Positions 1 through 6,189 of a stretch of 7,193 nt of DNA are shown here, piece by piece. The stretch is from an uncultured Haloferula sp. GTDB taxonomy: Bacteria; Verrucomicrobiota; Verrucomicrobiae; Verrucomicrobiales; Akkermansiaceae. The notes beneath the pieces are model-generated. The model saw nothing but the letters and a program-made list of their open reading frames with translations. It ran no database searches and was not told where the DNA came from. The stretch lies in the NCBI GenBank assembly GCA_946885645.1, contig CAMPGU010000213.1, positions 1 to 7,193 on the forward strand, in the 5' to 3' direction. Within the stretch, counting starts at the first letter, position 1, and each line of letters begins with the position of its first letter. The position numbers were made by a program, and so were the translations under genes.

Positions 1-25
1 GAGGTGGCAGCGAGACTCATTCGTC

Positions 26-33
26 AGGAGGAG
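26..33 (+). promoter_or_regulatory. Strong Shine-Dalgarno sequence for the first gene
   Basis: AGGAGGAG lies 4 bases before the ATG at 38 (6 bases counted from the AGGAGG core). It is a near-perfect ribosome binding site and decides the start at 38 over the internal ATG at 131. The other ATG-started genes of the window lack such a clear site, which fits the idea that this end of the window has a different origin. Confidence 0.7.
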
Positions 34-37
34 CACG

Positions 38-1036
38 ATGAAACCTCGATCGGACCATCCAAAAACGCGGTCCTATCAAAACCTCGTACGCCGCTCGACC
101 ACCCGTGATAGTAGGGACCGTGACCTGGCGATGAGCCGCCGTGCGCTCATCGCTGGCAGTGCCGCCGGCGTTGCGGCTGGCGCGCTGGGATGGATGCCCA
201 TTCCCGGTATCCCGGACTCCGCCGTGGTCCGGGCGCAAGACGTGCCTCAAGGCGGCACGCTGACGTATGCGCTCAACTTTGACTTCGACGGCACGCTTCA
301 TAGCCCGCTCGACAATCCACCGGTCACACCGCGTCTCTTCCAGACGCTGGAGAGACTCCGGCGGGAAAGAGGCGCGCTGTGGGGGATCAATACCGGCCGC
401 TCCATCGCCCACGTGGCGGAGGGACTCGCGGAGGGCCGCTTCCCCTTCACGCCGGATTGGGTGGTGGCACGGGAGCGGGAAATCTGGCTGCCTACCTCCG
501 GGGGACGCTGGACGCCTTTCGAACCCTGGAACCACACCTGCGACAAGGATCTGCGCGCTTTTTTTAAGGACGTCAGGGGAATCCTGGAAGCGATCCGGCA
601 CGAGGTGGAGGAACACACCGGGGCGACGTGGATCGAGCAGCCGGGGGATCCCGCCGGCCTGGTCGCCCGCACGGAGGAGGAGATGGCGTGGATCATCGGT
701 CGGGTGAAATCCCTCGCCGCCGGAGAGCCCCTGCTCGGCTGGCAGCGGAATTCCATCTGGCTGCGCTTCGGGCACAAGAAATACCAGAAAGGCAGTAGCT
801 TGGCGGAAGTGGCGCGTCATTTCGGCCTGAGCCGCACGGAGACCTTTGCCATCGGGGATAGTCACAACGACTTCGAAATGCTGAGTCCGGAGGTGTCGGC
901 CATGTTCGCATGCCCGGCGAATGCGGTACCCGAAATCCGCGAGCATGTGGTGGGCCTGGGCGGTCACGCCTGCCTCCTCGAACACAGCGAAGGGTGCGTG
1001 GAAGCGATGGAGTTCTTCTTCGGCACGGGGAGCTGA
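38..1036 (+). CDS. Chimeric ORF: Tat leader of a solute-binding protein fused to a HAD-family phosphatase
   Basis: The protein has 332 residues. Residues 1-79 look like the start of a Tat-exported family-5 (peptide/nickel type) ABC solute-binding protein: a long basic n-region, the SRRALIAG twin-arginine motif at 33-40, a hydrophobic Ala/Gly stretch to about 52, a likely cleavage near VVRAQD, then PQGGTLTYAL, which usually opens the mature binding protein. From residue 80 it is a HAD hydrolase of the Cof/type IIB style. Motif I is DFDGT (Asp82 and Asp84), motif II is INTGRS (Thr119), the motif III lysine is probably Lys251 in YQKGSS, and motif IV is GDSHND (273-278). The phosphatase core and cap seem complete; only the few residues normally before motif I are replaced. 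The family hydrolyses phosphate esters of sugars or other small molecules, usually in the cytoplasm; the substrate is unknown. The seam lies near base 270-280. It could be a real gene fusion, but a chimeric assembly join is at least as likely. The HAD call is firm; the fusion is uncertain. Confidence 0.75.
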   Translation: MKPRSDHPKTRSYQNLVRRSTTRDSRDRDLAMSRRALIAGSAAGVAAGALGWMPIPGIPDSAVVRAQDVPQGGTLTYALNFDFDGTLHSPLDNPPVTPRLFQTLERLRRERGALWGINTGRSIAHVAEGLAEGRFPFTPDWVVAREREIWLPTSGGRWTPFEPWNHTCDKDLRAFFKDVRGILEAIRHEVEEHTGATWIEQPGDPAGLVARTEEEMAWIIGRVKSLAAGEPLLGWQRNSIWLRFGHKKYQKGSSLAEVARHFGLSRTETFAIGDSHNDFEMLSPEVSAMFACPANAVPEIREHVVGLGGHACLLEHSEGCVEAMEFFFGTGS

Positions 1037-1132
1037 CCGCCGCTCACGGCCGCGTCATGCGGCATCCCGGGCCGGGGAGACACGCAGCATCTTCTTGCAT
1101 CCCCGGCATTCCGAGCGCTCCATGATGACAAC

Positions 1133-2851
1133 ATGGCCGTCCTGAAACGCGTCTTCAAGCTCGTCCTGAAATATCCCTGGCGCGCGGCGATCTCGCTGGC
1201 CATGGCCATCGCCTGCACGGTGCTGGTGCTGGTGCTCCCCACGGTGACCCAGGTGCTCGTGGACGAGGTGATGGGAAAGCGCCGCGGGGACCTCCTTTTC
1301 AAGACGGCGGCGCTGGGGATCGGGGCGATCTTCTTGCGCCAGCTCCTTTTCACGCTGCGCACCTACGGGAACAATGCGCTGGAGCAGCGCCTGATCCACG
1401 ACCTCCGGCGAAAGCTCTATGACAAGCTGCAGCGGCTCCCGATCAAGTGGTTCGATTCCAACTCGTCCGGAGAGATCATGTCGCGAGTGGCCAGCGACGT
1501 GCCCTCCACCGACCGGGTGATCGTCGAAACCATCGATCAAGCGATTCCCGCCGTCCTCCAGTTTCTCATCATGGCGGGCTGGATGTTTTACAATAGCTGG
1601 GAACTGGCCCTGGTGACACTGGCTCCGCTACCGATCATCGGGCTGATCACCACCCTCTACTCCCGCGTGGCGGAGCCCCGGTGGCGCGAGTCTTCGGAAG
1701 CTTCGGCCGCCTTGAACGCGCTGCTCCACGACAATCTGGCGGGCATCCGCCAGATCAAGGCCTACACGGTGGAGCCGGAGGCGCTGGATCGCTTCGACGC
1801 CGCGAGCCGGCGCGTAGGAGAGAAGCACATGCGCGTGATGAAAGGGCAGGCGCTCGTCTGGCCCGGCGTCTCGCTGCTCGCGGAGTCCGGGATCATCCTG
1901 ATGCTCGGCTGCGGCACCATGTGGGTGCTCCAGGGAAAGATGGCACCGGGGACGCCGATGGCTTTCCTGGTGGCATGGGGTTTCCTCTTCGACCCGATCT
2001 CGCGGATCAACACGCTCACCCAGCTCTACCTCGGCGGAAAGGTGGCGGCGAAACGCGTCTTCGACATCCTCGATCTCCCCGATGAGTCCCATCTCACGGA
2101 CGGGGAAAGACCCGCCGACTTCAAAGGCCGCGTCGTCTTTGAAGACGCGGGGTTTTCGTACGACCCGGACTCGCCCGCGGTTCAGGGAATCTCCATCACG
2201 GCGGAGCCCGGCATGACGGTGGCGCTAGTGGGCCCCACGGGAGCCGGCAAGTCCACCGTCCTCAATCTTCTGACGCGTTTCTACGAAACGGACAGGGGTC
2301 GCATCCTTCTGGACGATCATCCCATCGAGACCCTTTCCAAGGAATGGCTGCGCGATCACACCGGCTACGTCACGCAGGAGAGCTTCCTCTTCAACACCAC
2401 CCTCCGCGATAACCTGCGCCTGGCGAAGCAGGATGCGACGGACGACGAAATCTGGGCCGCGCTCGACAACGCGAACGCCGCATCCTTCGTGCGGGAATTG
2501 CCGGAGAAGCTGGACACCGTCGCCGGTGAGCGCGGCGTCCGCTTTTCCGGCGGCGAGAAGCAGCGTCTTTCCATCGCCCGCGCGCTCCTGAAGAACCCGC
2601 CGCTGCTTCTGCTGGACGAGGCAACGTCCGCGCTCGACAACGAGACCGAGAGGCTGGTGCAGCAAGCGCTGGAGACGCTGCGGTCCGACCGCACCTCTTT
2701 CGTCATCGCCCACCGGCTCTCCACCGTGCGGCAGGCGGATCTGATCTGCGTGCTGGAGGACGGCAAGCTAGTGGAGTGCGGAAAACACGAAGAACTCTTG
2801 GCAAGAGGCGGCTTGTATTCGCGGCTATGCGAAGCTTCCATTCGCGAATAA
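1133..2851 (+). CDS. MsbA-type ABC exporter half-transporter (membrane domain plus ATPase)
   Basis: The protein has 572 residues, the usual size of a homodimeric exporter that uses ATP to move lipids, drugs or peptides out across the inner membrane. Residues 1-310 form the type-1 exporter membrane domain, with about six hydrophobic segments near 18-40, 54-75, 137-156, 157-175, 241-267 and 275-295. The ATPase domain follows: A-loop Tyr343, Walker A GPTGAGKST (367-375, Lys373), Q-loop Gln415, signature SGGEK (472-476), Walker B LLLLDE (Asp495, catalytic Glu496), D-loop SALD (499-502) and H-loop His527. All are intact, so it should be active. The substrate cannot be read from the sequence; an MsbA-like lipid flippase or a multidrug exporter are both possible. 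The ATG at 1133 is chosen because the protein begins with a normal short amphipathic segment; no strong ribosome binding site precedes it. The 96 bases between the HAD gene and this one contain a small GC hairpin (1049-1063) without a T-tract, so no terminator is claimed. The next gene starts 26 bases after the stop. Confidence 0.93.
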   Translation: MAVLKRVFKLVLKYPWRAAISLAMAIACTVLVLVLPTVTQVLVDEVMGKRRGDLLFKTAALGIGAIFLRQLLFTLRTYGNNALEQRLIHDLRRKLYDKLQRLPIKWFDSNSSGEIMSRVASDVPSTDRVIVETIDQAIPAVLQFLIMAGWMFYNSWELALVTLAPLPIIGLITTLYSRVAEPRWRESSEASAALNALLHDNLAGIRQIKAYTVEPEALDRFDAASRRVGEKHMRVMKGQALVWPGVSLLAESGIILMLGCGTMWVLQGKMAPGTPMAFLVAWGFLFDPISRINTLTQLYLGGKVAAKRVFDILDLPDESHLTDGERPADFKGRVVFEDAGFSYDPDSPAVQGISITAEPGMTVALVGPTGAGKSTVLNLLTRFYETDRGRILLDDHPIETLSKEWLRDHTGYVTQESFLFNTTLRDNLRLAKQDATDDEIWAALDNANAASFVRELPEKLDTVAGERGVRFSGGEKQRLSIARALLKNPPLLLLDEATSALDNETERLVQQALETLRSDRTSFVIAHRLSTVRQADLICVLEDGKLVECGKHEELLARGGLYSRLCEASIRE

Positions 2852-2877
2852 TCCCGTCCACGCTCGCTGCCCGCCAC

Positions 2878-3177
2878 ATGGAAACCGTTCTGCAACTCCC
2901 CGAATCCGAAGATCCCTGCACCATCAAAGAAGTCGTCGAAGCTCTCCGGAAGGAGAAGCTTTTCCCCCGCCACGAATCGAAAAACTGGGGGGACTGGATC
3001 CACTTCGAGGGTCACCGCACGGTCATCAGCATCGAGTCGATGCGCGGCCTCACCAGTTCTGCCACGGTGGAGCATTCGGAAGATGAAAGCGAGGAGCTGG
3101 CACCGGCGATCCTCCGCGCTTTCGGCCGCCTTGGCTGGGTCGGGATAGGCGAGGACGGCGAATACGCGCTCGACTGA
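2878..3177 (+). CDS. Hypothetical protein, 99 residues, downstream of the ABC exporter
   Basis: I do not recognise a family with confidence. The protein begins METVLQL, is acidic and soluble, has no signal peptide or membrane segment, and ends in a Gly/Trp-rich stretch (GRLGWVGIGEDGEYALD). The order looks like an alpha/beta fold: a helix near 16-26 (KEVVEALRKEK), a WGDWIHFEGH strand-turn near 36-45, a strand (RTVISIE), then an acidic helix (SEDESEELAPAILRAFGRLG). The frame is also open upstream to an ATG at 2776, but that would overlap the last 76 bases of the exporter gene and add a basic segment that is a shadow of it, so the ATG at 2878 is preferred. No Shine-Dalgarno is evident. The 26-base gap and same orientation suggest co-transcription with the exporter, but no functional link is implied by the sequence itself. 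Confidence 0.65.
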   Translation: METVLQLPESEDPCTIKEVVEALRKEKLFPRHESKNWGDWIHFEGHRTVISIESMRGLTSSATVEHSEDESEELAPAILRAFGRLGWVGIGEDGEYALD

Positions 3178-3276
3178 TTTCCGGTACCGCTCCACGCCGC
3201 CAGCAAGAGCGGACGCACCTTCGGCATTCCCTTTGGAGCTTGGAGGCGGGCGATTCCCGGACTTCTGTATGGGACC

Positions 3277-4047
3277 ATGATGTTTGATCGCCGCCGCTTT
3301 CTGGCCGCCTGCGCGACCGCCGCCCTTTCACCGCAGCCGCTCCCCGGGCAAGAGCAGAAGCATGCGGGGAAGAAGAAAGGCTGGGCCGGTGGGGATACGG
3401 AGATGCACAAGCTTTTCGGCGCCCACTGGTACTACACCTGGTGGCCGGGGGGGAACGAATCGAAAGCCGCTTCCTTCGTTCCGATGGTGAAGGAGGAGAA
3501 GCACATCCATTCCCTGCATGCGATCGAGAACATGCAGGGGGTCGATCACCTGCTCGGCTACAATGAGCCCGAGCGGAAGGATCAGGCGAACATGCCGCTG
3601 GCCCGGTGCCTGGAGCTCTGGCCGAGGCTCATGGCGCTCGCGGAGAAAAAGCAGCTCCGCCTCGGCTCGCCCGCGCCCTCCTCCGATGGCGGCGGGATGG
3701 CTTTCCTCGAGGCCTTCATGGAGCAGGTAAAAGAGCGGAAGCTGCGGGTGGATTTCATCGCCCTCCATTGGTATCGGAGCCGCGATCCCGGGGCCTTTGA
3801 GAGCTGGGTGAAGGAAATCGCGAGAAAGTACAAACGCCCGGTCTGGATCACCGAGTTCAACGGCTGGAACGGACCGGAGAAGGAGAACTACGATTTCCTC
3901 CGCAAGGTGCTTAAATTCATGGAGCGCAGCAAGGATGTGGAGCGCTACGCCTATTTCGAACCCGGCAAAGGAAAGGATCACAGCCTGCTCAAAGCGGACG
4001 GCAGCCTGTCCCGCATGGGTGAGGCTTACCGGGACGCAGGTTCCTGA
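3277..4047 (+). CDS. Secreted glycoside hydrolase, Asl1-like (GH128-type, Glyco_hydro_cc domain)
   Basis: The protein has 256 residues, close to the single-domain size of this family. The N-terminus has a DRRRFLA twin-arginine motif followed by a short hydrophobic region (8-17) and a Pro/Gln-rich segment, so Tat export is likely. LAAC at 9-12 resembles a lipobox but sits too close to the arginines to be convincing. The catalytic barrel shows the family hallmarks: GAHWYYTWWPGG (48-59), LLGYNEPE with Asn96-Glu97-Pro98 (probable acid/base), FIALHWY (160-166, a substrate-cleft strand) and WITEFNGW with Glu193 (probable nucleophile), ending with YAYFEPG (224-230). Characterised GH128 enzymes cleave beta-1,3-glucans such as laminarin or fungal wall glucan; that substrate is inferred from the family, not seen here. 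The gene stands alone, with 99 bases before it and the tRNA gene after it. ATGATG gives two possible starts (3277 or 3280); neither has a strong ribosome binding site. Confidence 0.85.
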   Translation: MMFDRRRFLAACATAALSPQPLPGQEQKHAGKKKGWAGGDTEMHKLFGAHWYYTWWPGGNESKAASFVPMVKEEKHIHSLHAIENMQGVDHLLGYNEPERKDQANMPLARCLELWPRLMALAEKKQLRLGSPAPSSDGGGMAFLEAFMEQVKERKLRVDFIALHWYRSRDPGAFESWVKEIARKYKRPVWITEFNGWNGPEKENYDFLRKVLKFMERSKDVERYAYFEPGKGKDHSLLKADGSLSRMGEAYRDAGS

Positions 4048-4083
4048 GAATCAGGCCGCGGGAATTTTGATGCGAATTTTCTC

Positions 4084-4111
4084 TTGCCCGTCCGTTTCGC
4101 ACGTGTAGAAC
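4084..4111 (+). promoter_or_regulatory. Candidate sigma-70-type promoter for tRNA-Gly
   Basis: TTGCCC (4084-4089) and TAGAAC (4106-4111) are separated by 16 bases and resemble -35 and -10 boxes. Transcription would begin near 4118, leaving a leader of about 14 bases before the tRNA. The position is right for a solitary tRNA gene, but each box matches the consensus only in part. Confidence 0.4.
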
Positions 4112-4131
4112 CCGCCCACGCGTTTCGCGAC

Positions 4132-4206
4132 GCGGGCGTAGCTCAGTGGTAGAGCGCCACCTTGCCAAGGTGGATGTCGTGAGTTCGAATCTCATCGCCC
4201 GCTCCA
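4132..4206 (+). tRNA. tRNA-Gly (anticodon GCC), CCA encoded
   Basis: All arms can be folded by eye. The acceptor stem GCGGGCG (4132-4138) pairs with CGCCCGC (4196-4202). The D-stem GCTC/GAGC is at 4141-4144 and 4152-4155. The anticodon stem CCACC/GGTGG (4157-4161, 4169-4173) encloses loop TTGCCAA with anticodon GCC at 4164-4166. The T-stem GTGAG/CTCAT with loop TTCGAAT covers 4179-4195 and contains one G-T wobble pair. T4203 is the discriminator and CCA (4204-4206) is encoded. It reads GGC and GGT glycine codons. The gene is intact, as expected when an element that integrates at a tRNA 3' end restores the gene sequence. Confidence 0.97.
4179..4206 (+). other. Candidate attachment site at the tRNA-Gly 3' end
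   Basis: The T-arm and 3' acceptor strand of tRNA genes are common crossover sites for tyrosine recombinases, and an integrase gene starts 260 bases downstream. The core would be this segment, possibly with the bases up to the terminator. I searched by eye for a second copy of the tRNA 3' end within the window and found none, so the other junction, if it exists, lies outside. Confidence 0.3.
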
Positions 4207-4223
4207 TTCATTTTCAACGATTT

Positions 4224-4246
4224 GGCCAGCTCACGCTGGCCTTTTT
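4224..4246 (+). terminator. Rho-independent terminator after tRNA-Gly
   Basis: GGCCAGC (4224-4230), loop TCAC, GCTGGCC (4235-4241) form a perfect 7-bp GC-rich stem, followed at once by TTTTT (4242-4246). It starts 17 bases after the tRNA CCA end, the normal place to stop tRNA transcription. It also separates the integrase from tRNA read-through. Confidence 0.88.
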
Positions 4247-4258
4247 CGTTTTCAGGCG

Positions 4259-4286
4259 GTGCCAGCAAAGTGCCACTTAGTGCCAC
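4259..4286 (+). repeat. Three GTGCCA direct repeats between tRNA and integrase
   Basis: GTGCCA occurs at 4259-4264, 4270-4275 and 4280-4285, the last two as GTGCCAC. The spacing is 11 and 10 bases, about one helical turn, so the copies would lie on the same face of the DNA. Lying between the putative crossover site and the integrase gene, they could be arm-type binding sites for the recombinase or its directionality factor. The copies are short, so chance is possible. Confidence 0.4.
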
Positions 4287-4346
4287 CTATTTCCTCGCAA
4301 AGGACCCCGTTTTTGCCCCAATCCGGGTGAGTGACGACGCGCTCCC

Positions 4347-4466
4347 CTGATCCCGAAGTTTGATTCCGGTCGCCAGAAGTGGGTCCTTTCCATCCCCCCG
4401 TTCCTTTCCCCCACGGGAAAGCGACAGCGCCTCTTCTGGGACCGCGGGAAAGAGGAGGAGGCGAAG
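4347..4466 (+). other. Coding-like 5' extension of the integrase without a standard start codon
   Basis: The integrase frame stays open upstream of the GTG at 4467 to a TGA at 4332. Read through, it gives IPKFDSG-RQKWVLSIPP-FLSPTGKRQRLFWDRG-KEEEAKV, which resembles the N-terminal segment of related verrucomicrobial integrases. No ATG, GTG or TTG lies in this frame between the TGA and 4467. CTG at 4347 is the only near-standard candidate and would give a 403-residue protein. The alternatives are a lost 5' end, an undetected indel, or use of the downstream GTG. Confidence 0.5.
4453..4461 (+). promoter_or_regulatory. Shine-Dalgarno-like sequence before the integrase GTG
   Basis: AGGAGGAGG ends 5 bases before the GTG at 4467, an excellent ribosome binding site. 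It is also the codon run for three glutamates in the upstream extension, so it could be coincidental. It is the main argument for translation starting at 4467. Confidence 0.5.
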
Positions 4467-5558
4467 GTGCACGCGAAGCGCCTTAGAGAGGGCCTGAGCC
4501 ACTTCAAGGACCAAGCGAAGCACATCCGCCCCGACCTCATGGAGGCGGCCGTGAAGTGGGATCAGGTCGCCGTCGAATTCGGCTTCCAAGGCCTCGCCCA
4601 CTTCTGCGCGGTCAAGTTCGAGGAAATGGAGCGGCAGAGCGCCTCGCCGGCCTTCGGAGAGCTGCTGGACGCCTTCGTGGCCGATCATTCGAAGAACTGG
4701 TCCGCCCAGTACCTCGGCAAGCGCTGGCGGCCCTTCCGGAAGCGCCTGCACGAGCTCGAGGAGGTCCGGATCTCCCAGCTCGACCAGCAGCGCTGGCGCG
4801 ATTGGCTCGCGGACTGGAAAAAGACCGCGAAGCCCTCCCCTCACACTTACAACCAGCAGCTCGGCATGCTGCGCTCCCTCTTCGAGCTGACCGCGGCCAA
4901 GAGGGTCCACCCGATCAATCCCTTCGACGACTTCCCCGGCGCCAAGGACCGGAAGCTTCACGTTCCCGTCTCCACTCCCGCCGAGGTCCGCCGGCTGCTG
5001 GAGACCGCCTGGGAACACGACCGGGAGATGGTGCCCTACTTCGCCGTCTGCTACTTCGCCGGCCTACGACCCGATTCCGAGGCACGCCGCCTCAAGTTCG
5101 AGCACATCGATTGGAAAGCCGGCCACATCCTCGTCGACGTCACCAAGACCGCCGACCTCAATCCCCGCCGCTACGTCGACATCGAGGACGCCCTCCGGGT
5201 CTGGCTCCGCCCGTGGATGCGGCGCAAGGGCCTCATCATTCCGGACAACTTCACCAAGCGCCGGCGACGCCTCATCTACGGCTACCACACCACCCCCGGA
5301 GCGACCATGTCGGACGAGTCCCGCTGGAAGCCCCTCGTCCCCTGGGGTCATGACATCACCCGCCACAGCTACGGCTCTTATTGGGAAGCCGCCCACCGCG
5401 GCCAGTCCGGCTCCCGGGAAAAGCTCGTCTCGAACCTCGGCCACGCGAACTACAAGACCTTCGAGCGCTACTACCGGAATGCACGGCCGCCAGCGGAGGC
5501 GGAAGTCTTTTGGTCGGTCGCGCCGCCGGCCGATGGGAAGATCATAGCAATCGCCTGA
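4467..5558 (+). CDS. Tyrosine recombinase / site-specific integrase
   Basis: The protein has 363 residues from the GTG at 4467. It catalyses strand exchange between an attachment site, probably the neighbouring tRNA-Gly 3' end, and a mobile element. A SAM-like core-binding domain spans about 60-150 (FGELLDAFVADHSKNW, then THTYNQQLGMLRSLFELTAAK-type helices). The catalytic domain follows: arginine I in FAGLRPDSEA (Arg201), the beta-hairpin lysine in VTKT (Lys227), box II DITRHSYGSYW (Arg299, His300), LGH (His326) and the nucleophile at Tyr335 or Tyr336 in TFERYYRN. The first position of the HxxR box is Asp296 instead of His, although a His lies one residue earlier. The reading frame continues upstream with convincing protein sequence, so the true N-terminus may lie near 4347. 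The tail beyond the tyrosine (PPADGKIIAIA) is short. No excisionase is visible nearby. The intact core suggests function, subject to the start problem. Confidence 0.9.
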   Translation: MHAKRLREGLSHFKDQAKHIRPDLMEAAVKWDQVAVEFGFQGLAHFCAVKFEEMERQSASPAFGELLDAFVADHSKNWSAQYLGKRWRPFRKRLHELEEVRISQLDQQRWRDWLADWKKTAKPSPHTYNQQLGMLRSLFELTAAKRVHPINPFDDFPGAKDRKLHVPVSTPAEVRRLLETAWEHDREMVPYFAVCYFAGLRPDSEARRLKFEHIDWKAGHILVDVTKTADLNPRRYVDIEDALRVWLRPWMRRKGLIIPDNFTKRRRRLIYGYHTTPGATMSDESRWKPLVPWGHDITRHSYGSYWEAAHRGQSGSREKLVSNLGHANYKTFERYYRNARPPAEAEVFWSVAPPADGKIIAIA

Positions 5559-5647
5559 GCAACCCTCAAACACTCGTCACCCTCGTTTTACGCCCGCTCT
5601 CAGCTTCTGAGCGGCTGCGTCAAGCAGAGCCTCCTTATCCCGCCTCA

Positions 5648-6185
5648 GAGGCCGTCTGAAAAATAACTCATGATGCGATTCTGGCGAGCATGCGCTTGCT
5701 CATCGACAGGTAGATCATCGCTTCCGAGTGCGTCGGTTTAACCTCGTAGTCCCGCACCAGGCGCCGGGATTGGATGAGCCAGCCAAAGGTCCGCTCCACG
5801 ATCCATCGCTGCGGTAGCACCTTGAATCCGGTCATGTCGTCGCTACGCTTGACGATCTCCAGATCCACTTGCCGGTGGCGCGGCAAGTTCGCGACCTCGC
5901 CTTCCAGCGCTCCGGCATAGCCTCCATCGGCCCAGATCTTCTTGATCCAACCGAAGCTCCGGGTCAGCAGCCCGGTGAGCAGGGCACGCGCTCCGTCCCG
6001 GTCCTGAATGCATGCCGGGGTGACCGACAGGCCGAGAATAAAGCCCTGCGTGTCTACCAGGACGTGTCGCTTTCGTCCTGTAATTTTCTTACCTCCGGCC
6101 GCGGCGGGAAAGAGAATGCCGGGCCGCACCCAGTCGCTCGCCACGAGGCAAACCTGCGCCGGTCGGGTTTGGGCCGACCATTCAA
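5648..6185 (-). mobile_element. IS5-family insertion sequence remnant
   Basis: The left end is placed at GAGGCCGTCTGAAAAATA (from 5648), which looks like an IS5-type terminal repeat and lies 20 bases before the transposase stop. TCA at 5645-5647 would fit the TNA targets of one IS5 subgroup. No inverted copy of this end is found to the right, and the transposase lacks its N-terminal half, so the element is truncated. The right boundary lies somewhere between 6115 and 6190, where similarity to transposases fades and the DUF305 gene begins. Between the integrase stop and this end (5559-5647) I see only a small hairpin around 5594-5614 with no T-tract. Confidence 0.7.
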
Positions 6186-6189
6186 TCAT
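5668..6189 (-). pseudogene. IS5-family DDE transposase, N-terminally truncated
   Basis: The minus-strand frame encodes the C-terminal catalytic part of an IS5-family transposase, which cuts and joins the element ends. Clear motifs are GGKKITGRKRHVLVDTQG, then IQDRDGAR, the second catalytic aspartate in WADGGYAG and the catalytic glutamate in RWIVERTFGWL, followed by the usual Arg/Lys-rich helix and a natural end (RMLARIAS). Upstream, the DNA-binding N-terminal region is absent, and the place where the first aspartate is normally found in a DSQSV-like context reads VASDWV, so the first catalytic residue is not in its expected setting. The frame is open further upstream to an ATG at 6270, but that part is antisense-frame shadow of the DUF305 gene. 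The ATG at 6189 overlaps the DUF305 stop as ATGA. It is most likely non-functional. Confidence 0.8.

Noticed and set aside
17..985. Long minus-strand open frame of 322 codons opposite the first gene
   Set aside because: It mirrors the HAD coding strand, gives Arg/Pro/His-rich sequence without any domain, and the plus strand carries clear HAD motifs.
1049..1063. GC hairpin (GCCGC/GCGGC) between the HAD gene and the exporter as a terminator
   Set aside because: The stem is only 5 bp and no T-tract follows.
2365..3195. Minus-strand open frame opposite the exporter ATPase domain and the 99-residue gene
   Set aside because: Ser/Arg-rich shadow of the plus-strand genes; no motif and no plausible start context.
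3309..3312. Lipobox LAAC in the glycoside hydrolase leader
   Set aside because: It follows the arginines after only a few hydrophobic residues, too short an h-region for a lipoprotein signal; Tat export is preferred.
3328..3981. Minus-strand open frame of 217 codons inside the glycoside hydrolase gene
   Set aside because: The hydrolase frame has signal peptide and catalytic motifs; the antisense frame has low-complexity composition only.
4259..4286. CRISPR-like repeat array
   Set aside because: Repeat unit of 6-7 bases with spacers of 4-5 bases and no cas genes; far too short for CRISPR.
4287..5018. Minus-strand open frame of 243 codons opposite the integrase
   Set aside because: Antisense shadow of a recombinase with complete catalytic residues; composition is driven by GC.
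5594..5614. Hairpin after the integrase as its terminator
   Set aside because: CTCAG/CTGAG stem with a bulge and no following T-run; not a convincing intrinsic terminator.
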